Assembly: GCA_947630255.1 (NCBI GenBank)
Contig: CANRGU010000097.1
Span: 1-5,015, forward strand
Reading direction: 5' to 3'
Source of the DNA: an uncultured Clostridia bacterium
Lineage (GTDB): Bacteria > Bacillota > Clostridia > TANB77 > CAG-508
Length of the DNA: 5,015 bases
Shown: in pieces, positions 1 to 3,906 of the stretch
Numbering within the stretch: the first letter of the stretch is position 1
Layout: every line of letters starts with the position of its first letter
Made by a program: the position numbers and the translations under genes
The notes under the pieces: generated by a model
Told to the model about the DNA's origin: nothing
The model's database searches: none
Seen by the model: only the letters and a program-made list of their open reading frames with translations

Positions 1-52
1 TATTTTTCAATCCGTAATTTTTTTTAATATTATTTAATTCTATTTCTATCAT
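1..52 (-). CDS. ABC ATPase N-terminus (possibly ABC-F), partial
   Basis: Only the first 17 codons are inside the window: MIEIELNNIKKNYGLKN, continuing past the left edge. The start ATG (52-50) is preceded by an ideal AAGGAG (66-61) at 8 nt spacing. The peptide matches the usual first beta strand of ABC nucleotide-binding domains (hydrophobic strand, then NIKKxYG, then K-N before the expected LDxxS and Walker A), so an ATP-binding cassette protein is the best reading. The class cannot be seen directly because Walker A, signature and linker are outside. ABC-F is inferred from the upstream arrangement (leader peptide plus alternative RNA stems), which is typical of ribosome-protection resistance genes; a transporter ATPase remains possible. 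It is regulated, by inference, by the attenuator at 55-148. Confidence 0.6.
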   Translation of the reverse strand, partial: MIEIELNNIKKNYGLKN

Positions 53-54
53 TT

Positions 55-148
55 TTATATCTCCTTATTATTAAATTTTTATAAATAACGAGATATAATT
101 GCCATTTAACTATTACAACCTATGGCGATTTATCTCGTTGTAATAGTT
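55..148 (-). promoter_or_regulatory. Putative translational attenuator (competing stems) of the ABC ATPase gene
   Basis: In RNA order the leader holds: segment 1 (148-137), segment 2 (139-122), segment 3 (119-108), segment 4 (105-87) and segment 5 (63-55, over the RBS). Segments 1 and 3 are perfect 12-nt complements (AACTATTACAAC / GTTGTAATAGTT). Segments 2 and 4 can form about 18 pairs with one bulge and one A-C mismatch. Segment 4 also pairs perfectly with segment 5 over 9 nt. Segment 2 sits in the loop of 1:3 and shares 137-139 with segment 1, so 1:3 and 2:4 compete. The inferred logic is that 1:3 leaves 4 free to block the RBS, while 2:4 frees the RBS. The end of the leader ORF overlaps segments 1 and 2, so ribosome position can choose between the states. 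The 2:4 stem is followed only by a weak UUAUUUAU, so it could alternatively act as a poor transcription terminator. Confidence 0.65.
61..66 (-). promoter_or_regulatory. Ribosome binding site of the ABC ATPase gene, sequestrable
   Basis: AAGGAG lies 8 nt before the ATG. The overlapping segment GAGATATAA (63-55 on the minus strand) is the perfect 9-nt complement of UUAUAUCUC in the leader transcript (98-90), so the site can be hidden in a 9-bp helix with a 26-nt loop. Within the loop, UUAUU just after the 5' arm can add pairs with AAUAA upstream of the RBS. Confidence 0.7.
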
Positions 149-207
149 TTGCAGGCATAACTTCTTATCTTTAACCTACTTTCTAAATCTTTTCTTTTAT
201 TCATCAT
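130..207 (-). CDS. Regulatory leader peptide, 25 aa
   Basis: A 25-codon ORF starts at ATG 207-205, with a second in-frame ATG directly after, and ends at TAA 132-130. AAGGAG at 220-215 lies 7 nt before the first ATG and is as good as any RBS in the window. The peptide begins MMNKRKDLE, continues SRLKIRSYACK and ends TITTR; it is very basic. Residues 11-15, RLKIR, contain two overlapping +X+ tripeptides (RLK, KIR), the motif class known to arrest macrolide-bound ribosomes in Erm leader peptides. The last codons overlap RNA segments 1 and 2 of the attenuator, and the stop is 77 nt before the ABC ATPase start. The role is inferred to be cis-acting: ribosome stalling while reading it would switch the downstream structure. 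It has no recognised homologue by eye. Confidence 0.65.
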   Translation of the reverse strand: MMNKRKDLESRLKIRSYACKTITTR

Positions 208-238
208 AAAAATTCTCCTTAATTTTTTAATATTTATA

Positions 239-247
239 ATTATATCA
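239..247 (-). promoter_or_regulatory. Extended -10 promoter for leader peptide / ABC unit
   Basis: On the minus strand TGATATAAT (247-239) is a perfect extended -10 element (TGnTATAAT). No good -35 is present at 16-18 bp, which is tolerable for an extended -10 promoter. Transcription would start near 232, giving a short 5' leader before the RBS at 220-215. Confidence 0.5.
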
Positions 248-325
248 TAAACAAATTGGTTTTACCATACATTTCCAAAGATTACTACGAGTTATATTTT
301 TTATATAAAATAACTTGTAAATACC

Positions 326-353
326 AAAATAAAACTGATAAAATTATCAGTTT
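326..353 (-). terminator. Rho-independent terminator of the toxin-antitoxin operon
   Basis: AAACTGATAA (332-341) and TTATCAGTTT (344-353) are perfect complements; with a 4-nt loop the stem is 9 bp. On the minus strand the stem runs into TTTTATTTT, a U-rich tail, whereas the plus-strand side continues with CAAAAAA. It lies about 70 nt past the toxin stop codon. The stem is AT-rich, so efficiency may be modest. Confidence 0.55.
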
Positions 354-421
354 CAAAAAATATGGTAGTTATAGTCTTAATTGATATATTTCAAATTAAT
401 ATATGTCTATATAAAATTCTT

Positions 422-685
422 TTATTTATCTCTATAATGTGAACCACATTGCACAATGATAATTTGATTATTTTCTATCTTGTACACTATTCTATTTTTA
501 TCATCAATTCTTCTACTCCAGTATCCTGAAAAATTTCCAACTAATGCCTCTGGTTTTCCTATTCCTTCATAAGCATTTCTATCTATGTCTTTTAATAACT
601 GGTTTATCTTTTTTAATGTTTTCTTATCTTGTGTCTGCCAATACAAGTAATCCTCCCATGCTTCATCTTGCCATGCCTTATTCAT
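422..685 (-). CDS. yoeB: YoeB/Txe-family toxin, ribosome-dependent mRNA interferase
   Basis: The 87-residue protein is nearly the length of E. coli YoeB (84) and follows it along its whole course: WQDEAWEDYLYWQ near the start, KKINQLLKDI, GKPEAL, SGYWSRRI, NRIVYKI and the terminal GSHYRDK. The residues known as catalytic in YoeB are conserved at the same numbers: E46 (GKPE), R65 (NRIVY), H83 and Y84 (SHY), so the toxin looks intact. Family members bind the ribosomal A site and cleave mRNA there. The start ATG (685-683) lies inside the end of the antitoxin gene (8-nt overlap, ATGAATAA), with GAGG 6 nt upstream, implying translational coupling and dependence on antitoxin expression. A terminator-like hairpin follows. 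Confidence 0.93.
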   Translation of the reverse strand: MNKAWQDEAWEDYLYWQTQDKKTLKKINQLLKDIDRNAYEGIGKPEALVGNFSGYWSRRIDDKNRIVYKIENNQIIIVQCGSHYRDK

Positions 686-944
686 CTTCTACCTCTATTA
701 AATCATGAATAGTAAGTTTTCCTTTTTCTGCATCTTTAATTGCTTTCTTTAGCCTTTCTATATTGGCAGTACTATAAAAAGGATCATCAGCTGTAATTTC
801 AAATGGTATTTTTTGTTCTCTTACAGCTTTTTTTGCAAACACACAAAAAGCTGTTGTCATTGACATTCCTATATCTGAGCAAAACTTATCAAATTGTTCT
901 TTTAATTGTTTATCCATTCTTATATTTATATTTGTTTGAGCCAT
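678..944 (-). CDS. RelB/DinJ-family antitoxin
   Basis: An 88-residue protein, first gene of the TA operon. The N-terminal half (NINIRMDKQLKEQFDKFC, then IGMSMTTAFCVFAKKAVRE) is the ribbon-helix-helix DNA-binding domain typical of the RelB/DinJ family, followed by the family's IPFEI. The C-terminal part (NIERLKKAIKDAEKGK, then HDLIEVEDE) should wrap the toxin and neutralise it. It should also autoregulate the promoter through the operator repeats at 980-1022. The ATG at 944-942 has GGGAG within AAGGGAG (960-954) at 9 nt. The stop overlaps the toxin start. E. coli YoeB is paired with a YefM (Phd-fold) antitoxin, so this is the alternative RelB/DinJ-YoeB pairing, which I recall as frequent in Firmicutes. 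Confidence 0.9.
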   Translation of the reverse strand: MAQTNINIRMDKQLKEQFDKFCSDIGMSMTTAFCVFAKKAVREQKIPFEITADDPFYSTANIERLKKAIKDAEKGKLTIHDLIEVEDE

Positions 945-977
945 ATCAATGCACTCCCTTCTATTAATATTATATGT

Positions 978-1006
978 ATTGTATCATATTTTATTTACAT
1001 TGTCAA
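978..1006 (-). promoter_or_regulatory. SigA-type promoter of the toxin-antitoxin operon
   Basis: On the minus strand a perfect -35 TTGACA (1006-1001) is separated by 17 bp from TACAAT (983-978), a one-mismatch -10. The predicted start near 970 lies about 26 nt before the antitoxin ATG. It is the best promoter match in the window. Confidence 0.85.
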
Positions 1007-1022
1007 TAATTTTATTTACATT
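980..1022 (-). promoter_or_regulatory. Operator-like tandem repeats over the TA promoter
   Basis: The 14-nt word AATGTAAATAAAAT occurs twice on the minus strand (1022-1009 and 1001-988), 21 bp apart, about two helical turns. The same stretch can be read as two tandem TGT-N14-ACA boxes (1020-1001 and 999-980); the first is an imperfect palindrome (16 of 20 positions self-complementary). The boxes cover the -35 and most of the spacer, where a ribbon-helix-helix repressor of the RelB/DinJ type would be expected to bind. Binding by the antitoxin is inferred. Confidence 0.55.
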
Positions 1023-1066
1023 TGTAATTTTTAGGCGATTGCTTTTTTTATTTTTCAAATATATTT

Positions 1067-1198
1067 TTGACTGCAAGAGAAGTTGGAGTTAACTTAAAAA
1101 ACGGTTACAATGGTGATATATCATCAAAGGACGCTGGTAGAATCGGTGGTAACATGGTTAAAAAAATGATACAACAAGCTGAAAGCCAAATGAAATAA
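1067..1198 (+). pseudogene. Truncated alpha/beta-type small acid-soluble spore protein (SASP) gene, 3' fragment
   Basis: The plus strand encodes AREVGVNLKNGYNGDI, then SSKDAGRIGGNMVKKMIQ and QAESQMK before TAA at 1196-1198. This is the C-terminal two thirds of an alpha/beta SASP, the proteins that coat and protect DNA in dormant spores. The conserved GYNGDI/L and AGRIGGxMVKKMI blocks are unmistakable. Homology begins at about 1073-1076. The expected N-terminal part (variable start, then PEAKxALNxMKYEIA) is absent, and the frame upstream reaches a stop at 1025-1027 with no RBS or ATG. The fragment faces the TA promoter region and is convergent with the hpf unit. It marks a breakpoint at about 1030-1075 and indicates a spore-forming Clostridia-type host. 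Expression as protein is unlikely. Confidence 0.85.
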
Positions 1199-1270
1199 GT
1201 TTATTAACTATTGTTTAATTCATGGCAGAAGCATTTTTCTTGTTTTTATTGTGTTTCTAAAATACATAAA

Positions 1271-1296
1271 GGCAGGAGATGTGCTCCTGCTTTTAT
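1271..1296. terminator. Bidirectional hairpin terminator between SASP remnant and hpf unit
   Basis: GCAGGAG (1272-1278), loop ATGTG, CTCCTGC (1284-1290): a 7-bp GC-rich stem. On the plus strand it is followed by TTTTATATT and on the minus strand by CTTTAT. It sits 2 nt beyond the stop of the last gene of the minus-strand unit, and also serves as the original end of the plus-strand SASP transcript. Confidence 0.8.
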
Positions 1297-1550
1297 ATTG
1301 ATTCTTCATATTTACTTTTTTCATATTTTGTTCCTAAATATTCATTGTATATGAAAGATATTAAACCAATTGTTGCTTCAGACAATTCTTGTTGCTCTAA
1401 CGGAATATTTAAGTTTATTTTAGGTTTATAATCATCTATTTTCAAAATATATATCAATTCTATGAATTTTGTTGGTATTCTAGCAAGTTCAACTGGTGTT
1501 AAATTTTCTAACAAATACCATACATCAGAACATGCCTCTGAAAATTCCAT
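1293..1550 (-). CDS. Conserved protein of unknown function, 85 aa
   Basis: Last gene of the hpf unit. I chose ATG 1550-1548 because GAGAG lies 8 nt upstream; a GTG at 1565-1563 in the same frame would give 90 residues and overlap the PP2C stop (1557-1555). No signal peptide or membrane segment is seen. The pattern ENLTPVELARIPTKF, then DYKP, IPLEQQELSEAT and IGLISFIYNEYL resembles a family of small uncharacterised Firmicute proteins with LPxELxxKIPxxF, YxxxxDxxxPLxEQxLSxET and LaxIYrxYW blocks; this is recalled, not searched. Mostly alpha-helical by composition. Its position directly behind the phosphatase suggests a shared context, but no function can be assigned. Confidence 0.8.
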   Translation of the reverse strand: MEFSEACSDVWYLLENLTPVELARIPTKFIELIYILKIDDYKPKINLNIPLEQQELSEATIGLISFIYNEYLGTKYEKSKYEESI

Positions 1551-1554
1551 ATTA

Positions 1555-2565
1555 TTATCTCTCACTTTCGTTATCTTTTTCCTTTGAGTTTTGGTTTTGT
1601 GCCATGATTATTGCACTTATATTATCTTCTGCTCCTTTTAAAACATCCTTAAAATTTCTATTTCTTTTTATATATTCAGGAGGATTATTTGTTTTTTCTA
1701 GTTGTTTTTTATTTTCAATTTCATATATAGCATTTATCATGTTTTTTAAGCATTCTCTCGAATTTCTAGATGTATACATCAAATTTGCTATTTCTGAATT
1801 AGAAAAATTATCAGATATACCATCACTACATAAAAATAACTTGTCACCACTATTTAAATAATCTTCTGTTATAAAATTTTCTGTATTTTGGTCTAATTCT
1901 TTTTGCAATGTATCGCTAGCTTGTCCGCAACCTAAAAATCCAGTTATAACATTGTTTTTATTATAAAATCTTATGTCACTATCATTTAAAATGTGAATAC
2001 CTTTAGTTTTATCTCTACGTCTATATATAACGTCTTCTGAAGAATATTGTAGCTGTGATGTATATACTCTGTTTGGATCAGAATCTATTGTATATAAACT
2101 TCCTGCCTTCAAACCTTCTTCAAATAAATTATCGTCTTTTGAAAGTTGCTTTACCTTTCCATTTGGAGATATTTTTAAAATTCTGGAATCTCCTGTAGAT
2201 ACAGATGTAACCATGTCTTTGTCATTTTTATTTCTTGTAATAGCCATTGAAAATGTTGTTCCTGGTTTATCACCTGCTATTTTAATGATATTTTCATTTA
2301 TATTTACTAAATGTTGTTTTATAGCATCTGCAAAGTTAATCCTAACTTTTTTGCCATCTTTTCTTTTTACTTCAATGTTTTCAGAATTAAAGAAACTTTC
2401 TGGAATTTTTTTGAACCAATCCATTGTAAGTGCTACTGCTATATAACTTGCAATATCTCCATTATCTCTTCCACCTACTCCGTCAGCAACCAATGCTAAC
2501 CTGAACTTTGGATTTTTAGGATGTGCCATCATAAGAATTGAATCTTCTTGTGCATTTTTTTCCAT
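1555..2565 (-). CDS. PP2C-type Ser/Thr protein phosphatase (catalytic part; likely 3' half of a frameshifted gene)
   Basis: The 336-codon ORF carries the PPM/PP2C motifs in order: QEDS (D8, metal ligand), ADGVGG (D28), GTTFS (102-106), TGDSR (124-128), LSKDDN (141-146), CSDGISD (D248) and AEDNIS (D314). These are the residues that hold the two metal ions, so the enzyme should remove phosphate from Ser/Thr in cytosolic proteins. No membrane segment is seen. The ATG at 2565 has no convincing RBS. The first beta strand and arginine-bearing loop expected before QEDS are encoded in the overlapping upstream frame (IGIQNIGMSNRNG), so this start is probably not the natural one. A +1 frame change at A7 (2561-2555) would fuse it to the preceding ORF (about 558 residues). 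The C-terminal tail (QNSKEKDNESER) is charged. The kinase partner is not in the window. Confidence 0.88.
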   Translation of the reverse strand: MEKNAQEDSILMMAHPKNPKFRLALVADGVGGRDNGDIASYIAVALTMDWFKKIPESFFNSENIEVKRKDGKKVRINFADAIKQHLVNINENIIKIAGDKPGTTFSMAITRNKNDKDMVTSVSTGDSRILKISPNGKVKQLSKDDNLFEEGLKAGSLYTIDSDPNRVYTSQLQYSSEDVIYRRRDKTKGIHILNDSDIRFYNKNNVITGFLGCGQASDTLQKELDQNTENFITEDYLNSGDKLFLCSDGISDNFSNSEIANLMYTSRNSRECLKNMINAIYEIENKKQLEKTNNPPEYIKRNRNFKDVLKGAEDNISAIIMAQNQNSKEKDNESER

Positions 2566-3232
2566 TCCGATTGCTCATACCTATATTTTGAATGCCTATC
2601 ATACCATTTCCAGCATATATTCCATTTTTTCTTTTTGTACCTTTATTTAAATCTTTTTGTAAAGTTACAGTACTATCTATAATATCATATCCAAAAGCTT
2701 TTGAATAATCCCTCATATTTTTAATTAAATTTTGTGCTGATGCTAATGTTTGTACTGTTGTAACATTATTGGCTGGAGAAGATCTTTTAGTAGCAGTTTC
2801 TTTTAAATATGTACTGGTTTTGCTTTGTCTTTTCATTGCTTCATTTAATGCATCTTTTACTGATACTTGGCACATTCTCATAACTGCCTTTTCGTCTCTA
2901 AAAATGCTTTGCCTTATTTCATTTATATTTGCAAATGAAGATAACTTATCTTTTATGGCAATATCATATCCATTCTTTAATACTTTATTTTTACTTATGT
3001 AATTAAGATATATATTTGTTATTGCTGTTTCTATTGCATTTCTATTTTCTTCTGTTAAAATTCCTCTAAGTCCTCTTGACACATTTGCACTTGCAAATCC
3101 TGGAACCCTGTTTAAAAAGTAGCTCATTTGATTAGAAATACTTTCATAAAACGTTTGTGGATCAATTCCATCTTTCGATTTAATTATAAATGCATCTTGA
3201 ATCTTTTTTCTTAAAAATTCTTCGTTATTCAT
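2516..3232 (-). CDS. Unrecognised protein whose C-terminus is the start of a PP2C domain
   Basis: A 238-codon ORF starts 19 nt after hpf, with AAGG 6 nt before its ATG. Residues about 1-140 look helical and soluble (PQTFYESISNQMSYFLNRV, then VSRGLRGILTEENRNAIETA); I recognise no domain. Residues about 140-175 are a Ser/Thr/Asn-rich linker (RSSPANNVTTVQT). A second helical stretch, NLIKNMRDYSKAFG, follows. Residues about 208-224 (NGMIGIQNIGMSNRNG) match the first strand and loop of PP2C phosphatases, which the next ORF then continues in another frame. The final 12 residues after KK are probably out-of-frame tail. Most likely this is the N-terminal regulatory or targeting region of a single PP2C protein. 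If both ORFs are used separately, it would be a stand-alone protein of unknown role. Confidence 0.75.
   Translation of the reverse strand: MNNEEFLRKKIQDAFIIKSKDGIDPQTFYESISNQMSYFLNRVPGFASANVSRGLRGILTEENRNAIETAITNIYLNYISKNKVLKNGYDIAIKDKLSSFANINEIRQSIFRDEKAVMRMCQVSVKDALNEAMKRQSKTSTYLKETATKRSSPANNVTTVQTLASAQNLIKNMRDYSKAFGYDIIDSTVTLQKDLNKGTKRKNGIYAGNGMIGIQNIGMSNRNGKKCTRRFNSYDGTS
2555..2561 (-). other. A7 run at the frame junction of the two ORFs
   Basis: On the minus strand GG-AAAAAAA-TGC joins the two reading frames. The upstream frame reads NGKK then CTRRF and stops 12 codons later at 2518-2516. Skipping one A gives NGKNAQEDS, which continues straight into the PP2C motifs. The change is +1 (or -2). 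It may be a homopolymer indel (mutation or sequencing error), transcriptional slippage or recoding; the sequence alone cannot decide. Confidence 0.7.
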
Positions 3233-3251
3233 AATTATCCTTTTTTATACA

Positions 3252-3782
3252 TTAATTTTCTGGTTCTAATAGTCCATAATTTTTATTATCTTTTAATTTA
3301 AATAATACATTTACTTTGTTTGTTTCTTGATTTATAAATGTTATAAATCTATCTTGTGGTTTTTCCTGTAATTTTAATTTTGCATCTTCTGTAGTCATAG
3401 GTTTAATATCATAATAGATTGTTTTTATTATTTCATTTTCTATTTCAACTTTTTCTCCTATATTTGCTACTATGGCTCTTATTGAATCGTCTTTATTTGC
3501 TTTGTCTTTTTTTGTTTTCCATTTTCTAATTTGACCTTCTAATATGTCTATATCTTTATCAATAGACGCATACATATCTTTGTGTGAAGTTACAGCTCTA
3601 TATGTTTCTTGTTTTACTTTTACGCTCATTTCTGCAATTTGTTCTGTTTTTTCTGTTCTTATTGTAACTGTTACATCAATATCTCCGTCAAAGTATTTTT
3701 CTATTCTTCCCATTTTCTTTTCTACATAATCTTTAATTGCTTCTGTTGCTTTCATATCCTTTCCTGTTATTGTTATATTCAT
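3252..3782 (-). CDS. hpf: Ribosome hibernation promoting factor, long form
   Basis: Start chosen at ATG 3782-3780, which has GGAGG (3795-3791) at 8 nt; an ATG five codons upstream overlaps that GGAGG and has no RBS of its own. The product has 176 residues, the usual size of long HPF. The N-terminal domain (about 1-100) begins MNITITGKDM and contains KDYVEKKMGRIEKYF and DMYASIDKDIDILEGQIRKWK, the fold that sits in the 30S tRNA/mRNA channel. A linker of about 20 residues leads to the C-terminal dimerisation domain (about 119-175: DIKPMTTEDA, FITFINQETNKVNVLF, NYGLLEPE), which joins two 70S ribosomes into an inactive 100S particle in stationary phase or stress. First gene of a unit with the PP2C ORFs behind it (19-nt gap); in many Firmicutes hpf instead precedes secA. 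Confidence 0.95.
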   Translation of the reverse strand: MNITITGKDMKATEAIKDYVEKKMGRIEKYFDGDIDVTVTIRTEKTEQIAEMSVKVKQETYRAVTSHKDMYASIDKDIDILEGQIRKWKTKKDKANKDDSIRAIVANIGEKVEIENEIIKTIYYDIKPMTTEDAKLKLQEKPQDRFITFINQETNKVNVLFKLKDNKNYGLLEPEN

Positions 3783-3800
3783 TTTTAAAACCTCCATTCA

Positions 3801-3833
3801 GAAGAGTTTTGTGCTTTTAACCCTTTACTCTTC
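3801..3833 (-). promoter_or_regulatory. Hairpin in the hpf 5' untranslated region
   Basis: GAAGAGT and ACTCTTC (3801-3807 and 3827-3833) are perfect 7-nt complements around a 19-nt loop; the 3' arm ends 5 nt before GGAGG of hpf. There is no U-tract, so it is not a terminator. Possible effect on mRNA stability or initiation is inferred only. Confidence 0.35.
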
Positions 3834-3861
3834 ACTATTGTATAATTTATTTTATGTTTTG

Positions 3862-3890
3862 ATTATATATGAATAATAAAAAATACGCAA
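3862..3890 (-). promoter_or_regulatory. SigA-like promoter of the hpf unit
   Basis: On the minus strand TTGCGT (3890-3885) is 17 bp from a perfect TATAAT (3867-3862). The -35 matches only its first three bases. The predicted start near 3855 gives a 5' leader of about 70 nt before the hpf ATG. No terminator is seen after recO, so read-through from the era-recO unit is also possible. Confidence 0.55.
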
Positions 3891-3906
3891 GAGTTATTTA
3901 AACAAA

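Noticed and set aside
290..315. AT-rich hairpin (AGTTAT / ATAACT)
   Set aside because: Short, almost wholly A/T stem without a tail of T residues on either strand; expected by chance in such sequence.
380..405. Imperfect dyad (TTAATTGA / TC(A)AATTAA) downstream of the toxin
   Set aside because: Low complexity with a bulge, and no promoter or gene placed to use it.
1496..1861. Plus-strand open frame of 121 codons, hydrophobic
   Set aside because: It is antisense to the PP2C and 85-aa genes; its hydrophobic Phe/Ser/Leu composition is what antisense of Lys/Glu/Asn-rich AT-rich coding gives. There is no RBS and no family resemblance.
2555..2565. Classical -1 programmed frameshift at A-AAA-AAA
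   Set aside because: The second frame is +1 relative to the first (start positions differ by 667 = 3x222+1). A -1 slip would read ATG CAC AAG and soon stop, not enter the PP2C frame.
3783..3797. Upstream in-frame ATG for hpf (adds MEVLK)
   Set aside because: That ATG overlaps the GGAGG that ideally serves the ATG at 3782, and HPF proteins start at the MNITITGK strand.
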